Positions 8,546 through 16,015 of a DNA stretch of 64,000 bases are shown one piece after another (the stretch's first letter is position 1; every line of letters starts with the position of its first letter). The DNA comes from Mycobacterium sp. Z3061. Lineage in GTDB: Bacteria > Actinomycetota > Actinomycetes > Mycobacteriales > Mycobacteriaceae. Position numbers and translations under genes: made by a program. The stretch lies in the NCBI RefSeq assembly GCF_031583025.1, contig NZ_CP134062.1, positions 5,305,234 to 5,369,233 on the forward strand, in the 5' to 3' direction. Below the pieces are notes generated by a model. The model was not told the DNA's origin, searched no databases, and saw nothing but the letters and a program-made list of their open reading frames with translations.

Positions 8546-9665
8546 GCTGACTGGGGGCTGCGCAGGCACCCGAGCCGGGAGGCGGCGGATCGACGTGCGG
8601 CCGTCCGTCCGGCTCCCCGCTTGCCCAGGTCGACCAGATGCCGACCGAATACGGACCCAGGGCACCGGCCTTCTCGTAAAAGCCCTGCGGATCATAGACT
8701 TTGGCCTCGGGGAAGGGCCACGGGCAGGCGACCGAGGTCGCTGCGTGGCTCACCTTGATGGCCCAGAACCAGGCCCCGTAGGCGAAATACGACACGTTGA
8801 TGATCGCGAACATCACCAGGAATGTGCCGAGCACCGGGCGGCCCGGAAATAGCCTGGCCTTGGCGGCGAGCTTCTCCGCTACCGATTTCCCGGTGTCGTC
8901 GCGGTAGCACAGGATCGCCGCGGGCACCATCACGAACGTCACCGAGAAGGACTCCCAGATCAGCGGGAACTGGAATGTCGTGCCGGTGAACACCGAGCCC
9001 CAGGGAATCACCTGGGAATAGATGTACATCCCCCAGTGGATCAGCGTGTTCTCCAGGAACGCGTCCATGACGAAGCCGATCGCACACGTGATCAGCCCCA
9101 GGCTGACCAACGGATGTTTCGACACGAAATGCTCTGGGCTCCTTCGGGCCTGCAGCTTGCGCAGGATCCATACCGCCGGGAAGTAAGGGCCGAAGTAGAA
9201 CATCACGTAGCCGAACACGACGAACGGCTCCACCGTCGGCGACACGGACACCAGCGGCCAGGACTCCGGCCAGTGGATGAGATCGGGGTTGTAAACCGCG
9301 AACGGCGCCCAGTTCATGATCGGGTCCTGCCAGACGATCAGCGTCGTGCACAGGAACATCAGCATCGCCGGACTACCCGGATTCCGCCGCCAGCCCCTGA
9401 TGAATACCACCAGCAGCACGATCAGCGCCACCGCGGTGGCACTGTCCAAGAACGTGATGTAGTCCAGCCCGAACATGAACTCGACGGGACGGGGACGGCC
9501 CTGCACATTGGGGTTGGCGACGCGCGGGTCCAGGGCGGTCCGGCAGTTGACGAGGAAGAACAGCGCGAACGCCGCCAGCGCGACCGCCGCAATCCACCTG
9601 CCCCAGTTCAGTTTTCCGCGTCGGTCCGCCGGAGCCGGCTGGTCTGTTCGTACCGGTGCGGCCAT
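8538..9665 (-). CDS. Spirocyclase AveC-like integral membrane protein
   Basis: 375 residues from the ATG at 9663-9665, which has AGGACGG upstream and starts 4 bp after the SBP stop. About seven hydrophobic segments (for example WIAAVALAAFALFFLV, ATAVALIVLLVVFI, VVFGYVMFYFGPYFPAVWIL, FLVMFAIINVSYFAYGAWFW) alternate with conserved polar patches such as QDPIMNW and HWPESWP. This pattern resembles the family named after AveC, which forms the spiroketal of avermectin; most mycobacterial members are uncharacterised. The tail is proline- and glycine-rich. Its place between a substrate-binding protein and an SDR/P450 pair suggests a membrane step on a lipophilic compound. Confidence 0.85.
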   Translation of the reverse strand: MAAPVRTDQPAPADRRGKLNWGRWIAAVALAAFALFFLVNCRTALDPRVANPNVQGRPRPVEFMFGLDYITFLDSATAVALIVLLVVFIRGWRRNPGSPAMLMFLCTTLIVWQDPIMNWAPFAVYNPDLIHWPESWPLVSVSPTVEPFVVFGYVMFYFGPYFPAVWILRKLQARRSPEHFVSKHPLVSLGLITCAIGFVMDAFLENTLIHWGMYIYSQVIPWGSVFTGTTFQFPLIWESFSVTFVMVPAAILCYRDDTGKSVAEKLAAKARLFPGRPVLGTFLVMFAIINVSYFAYGAWFWAIKVSHAATSVACPWPFPEAKVYDPQGFYEKAGALGPYSVGIWSTWASGEPDGRPHVDPPPPGSGACAAPSQHG

Positions 9666-9669
9666 GTCG

Positions 9670-10788
9670 TCAGCCGTCCTCTCCGAAGCGGTCAACCAAG
9701 TGCGAGTTGACGCCGTCGGCGTCGAGGGTGCGCGCCACCAGATAGCCCGCGCCCATCCAGGCCCGGCGGGTCCACTTGCCGAACGACACCCGGGTGCCGG
9801 GCGCGCCGGACGCGGCCGGCAGCATCTTCACCCGTTCCAACGCCTCTTTCACGCCGCGGGGGCTCAGCGGATGCGCGTCGCTGAAGGCGCGTACCAGCGT
9901 GGCCGCGACGTCGCGATTCACCACGGTCACGCAGAATTCGGGACGACTCCCGTCGTACTTCGCGGCGTAGGCATCCAGGAAGTCCTGCCCGATCTTGTTC
10001 GCCTCGTCGTACTGGTCGACTCCGGTCCAGCCCATGAACGCGTTCCACATGATCGGGTTGACCCACGCGTTCTGCCACGCGGTGGTGGTGAAACGGGGCG
10101 GGTCCCAACCGAGCGATTCGAGCGCCGGGTTGATGAAGACGATCCCGAACCCGAATCCCAGGTGCACGATCGCCTCGGACTTCGCCTCGTGCAGCGTCTG
10201 CACCGCGGCGTTGATGTCTTGGGCCGTCTGGGCGATCGAAACTTCGGCCACGATGCGAATACCTTTGCGCCGACAGGCGCTTCGCAGGTTTTTCAGATAG
10301 CTCTCACCGATCAGGCTCTGCTCGACCAGCACGCCGATCTCGGAAAGTTCTCGTTTGGCGATCAGGTCGGCCAGGAAGATAGGCTCATCGGTCATCGAAC
10401 CTTGCGGGAAGGCGAAGGTCCATTCTCCCAGCCAGTCGTCGGTGCCGGTCACGCTGATAGCCGGAACCTTGAATCGTTCCTCGATCGCTTCGCGCAACGG
10501 CACGCAGTTGTCGGTGATGTTCGGGCCGAAGACCACCAGGCAGCCTTCATCGACCAGTTCGCCGTACGCGTCGATCACCGCCTTCACCGAACCCTTGGGC
10601 AGGCCCTCCACTTCGCGATAGATCATCTGCACCGGGCGGTCCATCTCACCCTGGGCAAGTGCTTGTTCGAAAATGAGGGCGAACGTCCGAGTGAATGAGG
10701 CGAACAGGTCCTCCGGAAAGCCCGGCGGGAGCTTGAAGTCCATCAGGTAGCCGACCTTGATCGGCTCCGCGGTGCTCTCGTAGGACAT
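9670..10788 (-). CDS. ABC-type substrate-binding protein (LivJ-like), no signal peptide
   Basis: 372 residues with the type 1 periplasmic-binding fold: IKVGYLMDFKLPPGF at the N-terminus, VVFGPNITDNC, a second lobe with EIGVLVEQSLIGESYL and IVHLGFGFG. Relatives bind amino acids or other small molecules for ABC importers. Here the N-terminus (MSYESTAEPIK) has neither a signal peptide nor a lipobox, and no permease or ATPase gene is nearby. It is therefore probably a cytoplasmic ligand-binding or sensor protein. Ribosome site GGGAGGTC precedes the ATG. It starts the five-gene run to the aldehyde dehydrogenase and has its own operator-like site. Confidence 0.88.
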   Translation of the reverse strand: MSYESTAEPIKVGYLMDFKLPPGFPEDLFASFTRTFALIFEQALAQGEMDRPVQMIYREVEGLPKGSVKAVIDAYGELVDEGCLVVFGPNITDNCVPLREAIEERFKVPAISVTGTDDWLGEWTFAFPQGSMTDEPIFLADLIAKRELSEIGVLVEQSLIGESYLKNLRSACRRKGIRIVAEVSIAQTAQDINAAVQTLHEAKSEAIVHLGFGFGIVFINPALESLGWDPPRFTTTAWQNAWVNPIMWNAFMGWTGVDQYDEANKIGQDFLDAYAAKYDGSRPEFCVTVVNRDVAATLVRAFSDAHPLSPRGVKEALERVKMLPAASGAPGTRVSFGKWTRRAWMGAGYLVARTLDADGVNSHLVDRFGEDG

Positions 10789-10832
10789 ATGACCTCCCTG
10801 ACTCGCTACTCCCCGCAGCGACGAGATGAGAC

Positions 10833-10847
10833 CTAATATTTGTTCAG
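10833..10847 (-). promoter_or_regulatory. Candidate shared operator before the substrate-binding protein gene
   Basis: CTAATATTTGTTCAG lies about 45 bp before the start codon at 10788. It is one of five related sites in the first 16 kb and shares ATATTTGTTCAG with the aldehyde dehydrogenase site. Inferred from recurrence. Confidence 0.42.
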
Positions 10848-10876
10848 ACGGTAGCCGCGGTGATAGACAGCGTCAA

Positions 10877-11734
10877 TCATCGGCCGGATCCGCGCTGGCC
10901 CAGATAGACCTCGATCATCTCGCCAAGAGCCCTACCTACCGCCACGTCATCGGTCAGGGGACCGGCGATCGCGGCGCGGGCCGCCTCGGCCATGCCCAGC
11001 CCCTCCGCGATGAGCCGGCCCGCGGCGATCAGCACCCGGGTCGAGGCGACCTCGCGCAGTCCTCCGGTCTCCAGGCGGCGGACAGCCTGACCGAACCGAA
11101 CCAGTTCAGCGGCGGTCGCGGCGTCCACACCCGCCTCGTGGGCGACGATACCCTGCTCGATATCGGCTGTCGGGAAACCGAATTCGAGGGCGACCATGCG
11201 CTGACGGGTGGAGTCCTTGAGGTCCTTCAGCACGCTCTGATAGCCGGGGTTGTAGGACACCACGAGTCCGAATCCCGGTGCCGCGTCCAGCGTGACGCCC
11301 AGGCGCTCGATGGGCAGCTGACGCCGGTGATCGGCGAGCGGATGCAGTACCACGGTGGTGTCCTGGCGGGCTTCCACCACTTCGTCGAGGTAGCAGATCG
11401 CGCCCTCGCGCACGGCTCTGGTGAGCGGACCGTCGACCCACACGGTCTCGTCGCCCTGCAGGAGATAGCGACCGACCAGGTCGGCGGTGGTGAGATCGTC
11501 GTGGCACGCCACGGTGATCAGGTCTCGGCCGAGGTCGTACGCCATCGCCTCGACGAAACGGGTTTTGCCGCAACCCGTCGGCCCCTTCAGTAGGACGGTG
11601 AGGTGCTGCCGGTAGGCGGCCTTGAAGACGGCCTCTTCATTGCCGACCGCCTGGTAGTAGGGCCGCATCCGCTCCGCCTGTTGTCGAGAGGCGTTCGGAC
11701 CGGCGCGCGCGGCGAGTGCGGACTCGTGGACCAT
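10877..11734 (-). CDS. CbbQ/NirQ/NorQ-type MoxR AAA+ ATPase
   Basis: 285 residues. Walker A GPTGCGKT (51-58), Walker B ICYLDEV (about 113-119) and the sensor segment VVSYNPGYQS are all present. The CbbQ/NorQ group works with a VWA-domain partner to insert metal or remodel an enzyme active site, as in Rubisco activation by CbbQO or nitric oxide reductase assembly by NorQD. The partner is the gene directly upstream (11774), 39 bp away. The start ATG has GGGAGGTC before it. No Rubisco or nitric oxide reductase gene is present, so the client is unknown. Candidates are the enzymes of the flanking oxidative cluster. Confidence 0.92.
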   Translation of the reverse strand: MVHESALAARAGPNASRQQAERMRPYYQAVGNEEAVFKAAYRQHLTVLLKGPTGCGKTRFVEAMAYDLGRDLITVACHDDLTTADLVGRYLLQGDETVWVDGPLTRAVREGAICYLDEVVEARQDTTVVLHPLADHRRQLPIERLGVTLDAAPGFGLVVSYNPGYQSVLKDLKDSTRQRMVALEFGFPTADIEQGIVAHEAGVDAATAAELVRFGQAVRRLETGGLREVASTRVLIAAGRLIAEGLGMAEAARAAIAGPLTDDVAVGRALGEMIEVYLGQRGSGR

Positions 11735-11773
11735 GACCTCCCTGCTGCCTTCTTTTCTGTGATTGCCCGGAGA

Positions 11774-13498
11774 CTATCCGGAACAGATGTTTGTTTTCAA
11801 GGCTGACGAAGCGGCCGTTGACTTTCGGCGCACCTCCGCCGAGCGCAGGGCGGACCGGAACAGTGGGCCGACGACACCGGCGAGCTGGCCGGGGCGGGCG
11901 ATCACCGCATGTGCGGTGCTGCCGAACACCCGGCGCAGGGATGGCACATCGGTGCCGGCTCCGATCGTCAGGCACACACAGCCGGTTCCGCGGCGGCGGG
12001 CCTCGGTCAGCGCGCGGCGGGCATCCGCGGCACCGTAAGGCCGTTCGTATCCGTGGTCGTAGGCCAGACCGTCCGACAGCACCACCAACAACCGCCGCGC
12101 GGTACCGCCTTGAGACTCCAAGACCGTCGAACCGTGGCGGATGGCGGCGCCCAGCCGCGAGAACGCTCCCGGTTCCAGACTGTTCAGCCGCCTGATGACC
12201 CGAGCGTCCAGGTGATCGTCGAAACGCTTGACGGGGATCATGCTGACCGCTCCCCTGCCTTGCGAGTAGTAGGCGTAGAGGGCCACCCGGTCGCCCAGAT
12301 CATGCAGCGCCACAGTGAGATTGGCGACGGCAGCGCGCTGTTGCTCGTGCACCGTGCATCCCGCAGTTCCCGGCTCGGCCGCCGAACCCGACACATCGAG
12401 CAGCAGCAGCACCGACAGGTCCCGCCGCCGGCGCAGGCTGTCGAGATACACCGACTCGTCGGCTACCGCCCCGGCCAGGACGTCGACGCGCGCCTCGACG
12501 GCGGCGTCGATGTCGATGTCGTCGCCCTGGGACTGGCGGTGACAGCGGTCTAGCCCCATGCCCAGCCGCGACAACGGGCGTCGCACGCCGATCGCCGCGT
12601 CGATCTCCTGGGTTGCCGTCGGGTCGATCGTGGGCTCGACCTCCCGCACGGTGCACCATGCGGAGCGGTAACGCTTGCGGGTGACGTCCCATTCCGGGTA
12701 CCGAACGCCGTCGGATTGAGCGGCCCGGTCGTCGGCTTCCTCGCTCGAGGTTGCGGCCAGCGATGATACGGCGTGCAAACCCCTTCTGCCGGAGTCTGTT
12801 CGGTGCGTCGGGCTGTCCGACCCGGGCGGGCCGCCGCCGCTGCCGGTCTTGCGCGCCGACGAAAGCATCTTCTTCAGCCACTTGCCTATGAAGCCGCCGC
12901 CGCCCACCGGGCTGGTGAACAGATCCGGATCGTCGGAGTCATCCGTCTCACCGTCATCGAGCTCGTCCAGTTGGCGCGGACTGTCACTTCGCGGAACGAG
13001 TTGTGGCGCAAGCGGATCCTGTTGTGCGGCCACCCGGGCGTGAATCGCCAGTACCTTCGACGGGCGGATCACGCCGAATGCCGTCTGCTCGTCGATCGGC
13101 TCCCGTCCGCCGGCGATGCTCAGCGACCGCTTCGGCGAGTCGCTGCGACTCGCGATCTCGCGGCTTCCCAGCGCCATCAAGGTGCGCGGCAGCAGATCGG
13201 AATTGGCGACCAAGGCGCGGTGACCCTCGATCGCCAGATAGCGCCTGGCCAATCGACCATGCCGGACCAGGGACCGCATCACGTCCGGCTCCAGGCTGCC
13301 CGCGGCGATCAGCGAGGCCTGCACCGCGACCGCCTCCAACCGGGCCCGGCCTGCGGCGGAGCCGTCCACATAAATCGTCTGACCGTCCGTCCAGGCAGAT
13401 TGGCCGGGTGGCAGCTGAGCCACCGCAACGGTTTTGCCCGCCAAGGCGGAGGCCACCATGTCCAGTGACTGCGGCCGGTCGGCCCGAACGTCGTCCAC
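11774..13498 (-). CDS. VWA-domain protein, CbbO/NorD-like partner of the AAA+ ATPase
   Basis: 574 residues. The C-terminal von Willebrand A domain (about 375-565) has the metal-ion adhesion motif DVSGS after LLLLL, a conserved Thr/Asp region and VVLSDG. The N-terminal half is a helical NorD/CbbO-type region, followed by an acidic and Gly/Ser-rich linker (ELDDGETDDSDDPD). The start was set at GTG 13496-13498 because GGAGGT lies 4 bases upstream. An upstream TTG at 13537 would make it 13 residues longer and would run into the putative operator. Together with the AAA+ gene it forms a chaperone-like pair that activates another enzyme. Confidence 0.88.
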   Translation of the reverse strand: MDDVRADRPQSLDMVASALAGKTVAVAQLPPGQSAWTDGQTIYVDGSAAGRARLEAVAVQASLIAAGSLEPDVMRSLVRHGRLARRYLAIEGHRALVANSDLLPRTLMALGSREIASRSDSPKRSLSIAGGREPIDEQTAFGVIRPSKVLAIHARVAAQQDPLAPQLVPRSDSPRQLDELDDGETDDSDDPDLFTSPVGGGGFIGKWLKKMLSSARKTGSGGGPPGSDSPTHRTDSGRRGLHAVSSLAATSSEEADDRAAQSDGVRYPEWDVTRKRYRSAWCTVREVEPTIDPTATQEIDAAIGVRRPLSRLGMGLDRCHRQSQGDDIDIDAAVEARVDVLAGAVADESVYLDSLRRRRDLSVLLLLDVSGSAAEPGTAGCTVHEQQRAAVANLTVALHDLGDRVALYAYYSQGRGAVSMIPVKRFDDHLDARVIRRLNSLEPGAFSRLGAAIRHGSTVLESQGGTARRLLVVLSDGLAYDHGYERPYGAADARRALTEARRRGTGCVCLTIGAGTDVPSLRRVFGSTAHAVIARPGQLAGVVGPLFRSALRSAEVRRKSTAASSALKTNICSG

Positions 13499-13532
13499 AC
13501 CCACCTCCGAACGACCCGCTGACCCCGGATTG

Positions 13533-13549
13533 ACCAAATATCTGTTCCA
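13533..13549. promoter_or_regulatory. Candidate shared operator in the VWA / acyl-CoA dehydrogenase divergent region
   Basis: CCAAATATCTGTTCCAA is a near-palindrome around AnCAnATATnTGnT. It sits between the divergent VWA gene (start 13498) and acyl-CoA dehydrogenase gene (start 13613), so one bound protein could control both directions. Confidence 0.42.
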
Positions 13550-13612
13550 ACGTAAAGTCCGGTTCAGGCGCAGTCAATCAAGCTCAGACCAATACGGGGT
13601 TCGAACGCAGAC

Positions 13613-14767
13613 GTGGACTTCTCATACCCGGCCGAGGTGGAGCGGTTCCGTGCTGAACTGCGGGCCTGGCTGTCGGCAAATCTGACCGACGAACTGATAG
13701 CCGCCCGGCGACCCTCGGGCCGCGACGACAGCGCCTTCGACAAGCTGCGCGCGTGGAACGCGACCATGGCCGACGCGGGCTGGGCAGCCGTGTCCTGGCC
13801 GGTCGAGTACGGCGGCCGTGGCGCCGGGGTGCTCGAACAGCTCGTCTACACCGAGGAAACCACACGCGCCCGGGCGCCGTTGCCGCTCAACGTGATCGGG
13901 ATGAACAACATCGCTCCGGCGATCATGCAGTACGGCACCGAAACGCAGAAGAAAATTCTGCTGCCCCGGATGATGCGCGCCGACGACATCTGGTGCCAGG
14001 GCATGTCCGAACCCGAGGCCGGATCCGACCTGGCCGCGCTGCGCACCAGAGCGGTGCGCGACGGCGACGACTTCGTCGTCTCCGGGCAGAAGATCTGGAC
14101 CTCGCTGGGCCACAAGGCGAAATGGTGTCAGCTGTATGTCCGCACCGACCCGGACGCACCGAAACACAAGGGCATCTCCTGCCTCATCGTGGACATGACC
14201 CTGCCCGGCATCGAGGCGCGGCCGCTCGTGACGCTCAACGGCGACAGCGATTTCGCCGAGGTCTTCTTCCATGACGTGCGGGTACCGGCCGACGCGCTGC
14301 TCGGCCCGCTCAACGCCGGCTGGCAGGTCGCCACGACGACGCTCAGCCACGAACGCGCCGGGGCGGCACGGCTGTACGCGGAGCTGGAACTGCGACTGGA
14401 CGAACTGGTGGCCGACCTGGCGCTGGCCGGGGACGCCCTGAGCGATCCGGTGGTGCTGCGGCGTCTGGGCGAGATCGCAGTACGCATCAAGTATCTCGAA
14501 GTGCTTTGCCAGCGGTCGATTTCGGCCGCGCTGCACGGTGGGCCGGAAGTCACGGCGTTCGGGTCGGCCAGCCTGGCCAAGACGGTGTGGGGCGAGATCG
14601 GCCAGGAACTCGCCGCATTGGCGTTCGACGTGCTCGGTACTGATGGCGCGCACGGCCGCTGGGGTGACTACCGGTTGACCTCGCGGTCGCTGACCATCGC
14701 GGGCGGCACCACCCAGATCACCAAGAACATCACCGCCCAGCGGGTACTGGGGTTGCCGCGCAAATGA
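13613..14767 (+). CDS. Acyl-CoA dehydrogenase, first subunit of a pair
   Basis: 384 residues of the FadE type. An N-terminal helical domain is followed by the FAD/substrate loops WCQGMSEPEAGSDLAAL and VSGQKIWTSLGHKA and by the C-terminal motif TIAGGTTQITKNITAQRVLGL, which contacts FAD. It starts at GTG 13613 and overlaps the next gene by ATGA. Mycobacteria use such side-by-side FadE genes as two-chain (alpha2beta2) dehydrogenases in steroid and other branched-substrate catabolism, and this pair fits that pattern. It would introduce a double bond into an acyl-CoA. Confidence 0.95.
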   Translation: MDFSYPAEVERFRAELRAWLSANLTDELIAARRPSGRDDSAFDKLRAWNATMADAGWAAVSWPVEYGGRGAGVLEQLVYTEETTRARAPLPLNVIGMNNIAPAIMQYGTETQKKILLPRMMRADDIWCQGMSEPEAGSDLAALRTRAVRDGDDFVVSGQKIWTSLGHKAKWCQLYVRTDPDAPKHKGISCLIVDMTLPGIEARPLVTLNGDSDFAEVFFHDVRVPADALLGPLNAGWQVATTTLSHERAGAARLYAELELRLDELVADLALAGDALSDPVVLRRLGEIAVRIKYLEVLCQRSISAALHGGPEVTAFGSASLAKTVWGEIGQELAALAFDVLGTDGAHGRWGDYRLTSRSLTIAGGTTQITKNITAQRVLGLPRK

Positions 14768-15849
14768 ACCTCGAACTGGATGGAGAACAGGTCGCGCTGC
14801 GGGACACGGTGCGGCAGTTTCTCGCTGAGCGGGCGTCTGTTTCGGGCCACGTACGTCCGATGCTCGACGATCCGACCGGAACCACGCCGGCGGTGTGGCG
14901 GGGCCTGGCCGAGCTGGGCGCGACCGGTGTGCTGGTGCCGGCGGAGTTCGGCGGCACGGACATGACGATGGTCGAAGCGGGCATCGTCGCCGAGGAGCTC
15001 GGCGCCGCCCTGCATCCGGGGCCGTGGTTGTCGACTGCCGTGGCGGCCGCGCGGGTGCTGACCGCGGCCGGCGGCCAGGCGGCCGGCGACCTGTTGACCG
15101 GGATCGCCGACGGCACCAGAGTCGTGACGGTGCTGGGCTTGGGCGAGCAGACAGAAAAGCTCCTCGTTTCGGGAGAAAACGGGGGCTTTTGCGTCTGCTC
15201 GCCACCACTGGCGGCGCCCGACGCGGCGGCGGCCGATGTGCTGTTGGTCCTCGACGGCTCGGCGCTCTTCGCCGTGGAGTCCGCCGCGGCCGGCGTCTCG
15301 GTGACGGCCGAGCGCGGTATCGACCAGACCCGCAAGCAGTTTCGGGTCGAGCTCGACGATGCGAGCGCGCAGCGACTGGGCACGCTGTCGGCCGACGACG
15401 TCCAAGCCGTCACCGACGACGTGTTGATCGCCGCGGCCGCCGACGCGCTGGGGGCTGCCCGCGCGGTCATGCAGATGGCCATCGAATACGCCAAGACGCG
15501 AACCCAATTCGGGGCGCCCATCGGATCCTTCCAGGCGATCCAGCACCTGTGCGTCGACATGTTCGAGACGGTCGAGTTGGCGCGCAGCGGGGTGATCCAC
15601 GCGCTGTGGGCGGCCGAGAACTCGGCTGCCGAACGGCATCTCGCCGCCATTCGAGCCAAGGCCTTCGCCGGGCGACTGGCTGCCGTCGGCGATACCGCCA
15701 TTCAGGTGTTCGGAGGTATCGGCTACACCTGGGAGCACGACGCCCACCTCTATCTCAAGCGCTTGCTGAGCTGGAGCGCGTTCGGCGGAGGGTCGGACCG
15801 CTATCTCATCGAAGTCGGTACTCGCCTCGCCGCTAAAGGGCCGGGGTGA
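14764..15849 (+). CDS. Acyl-CoA dehydrogenase, second subunit, with a palindromic element inside
   Basis: 361 residues, a more divergent FadE with LVPAEFGGTDM, FAVESAAAGVSV, an arginine/substrate segment KTRTQFGAPIGSFQAIQH and QVFGGIGYTWEHDAHLYLKR near the end. The last motif is conserved in the chain that keeps the FAD loop of heteromeric FadE pairs. Its start overlaps the stop of the first subunit. Residues about 127-146 (LGEQTEKLLVSGENGGFCVC) are encoded by a 60-bp inverted repeat (15143-15202) related to the terminator after metE, which looks like an in-frame insertion or conversion. The frame stays open, so the gene is probably functional. Confidence 0.93.
   Translation: MNLELDGEQVALRDTVRQFLAERASVSGHVRPMLDDPTGTTPAVWRGLAELGATGVLVPAEFGGTDMTMVEAGIVAEELGAALHPGPWLSTAVAAARVLTAAGGQAAGDLLTGIADGTRVVTVLGLGEQTEKLLVSGENGGFCVCSPPLAAPDAAAADVLLVLDGSALFAVESAAAGVSVTAERGIDQTRKQFRVELDDASAQRLGTLSADDVQAVTDDVLIAAAADALGAARAVMQMAIEYAKTRTQFGAPIGSFQAIQHLCVDMFETVELARSGVIHALWAAENSAAERHLAAIRAKAFAGRLAAVGDTAIQVFGGIGYTWEHDAHLYLKRLLSWSAFGGGSDRYLIEVGTRLAAKGPG
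15143..15202. repeat. 60-bp palindromic element inside an acyl-CoA dehydrogenase gene
   Basis: Left arm 15143-15160 and right arm 15185-15202 match inverted at 16 of 18 bases. The right end (17 bases, TTTTGCGTCTGCTCGCC) is identical to the right end of the terminator palindrome at 20630-20689, which is also exactly 60 bp long. As it is a multiple of three, it keeps the reading frame. Confidence 0.7.
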
Positions 15850-15938
15850 CCGCGCCCGGCCGTCGCCTACGATGGGTTCACCCTTTCGCCGAACGCCTCT
15901 CAGCAGCACGTTTGCCCCGGCAAGTCTGATAGCCTCTA

Positions 15939-15953
15939 CCAAAGATTTGGTTC
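15939..15953 (+). promoter_or_regulatory. Candidate operator before the double TetR gene
   Basis: CCAAAGATTTGGTTC contains the short palindrome CCAAA-GA-TTTGG (15939-15950) followed by the GTTCAG end that the other four sites share. It is 60 bp before the ATG of the TetR gene, where an autoregulatory site would be expected. Confidence 0.4.
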
Positions 15954-15967
15954 AGCAGGAGGACGAG

Positions 15968-16015
15968 TTGCGCACGTTGCCGGCACCGCGGTCCTCCGCT
16001 CCCCGCCGGCCATGA
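15968..16015 (+). CDS. Possible 15-residue leader peptide coupled to the TetR gene
   Basis: A strong ribosome site (AGCAGGAGG, 15954-15962) is placed for a TTG start at 15968, not for the TetR ATG 50 bases away. The TTG opens a frame of 15 codons rich in Arg, Pro and Ser, and its stop overlaps the TetR start as ATGA (16012-16015). It may only serve to bring ribosomes to the TetR start. No function is claimed for the peptide. Confidence 0.3.
   Translation: MRTLPAPRSSAPRRP

Noticed and set aside
11781-11794. Sixth copy of the GTTC motif at the end of the VWA gene
   Set aside because: It lies inside the coding sequence for the last residues and is a poorer match, so chance is more likely.
13622-15942. 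Long minus-strand frames under the acyl-CoA dehydrogenase pair
   Set aside because: Shadow frames; the plus strand has clear FadE motifs and coupled starts.
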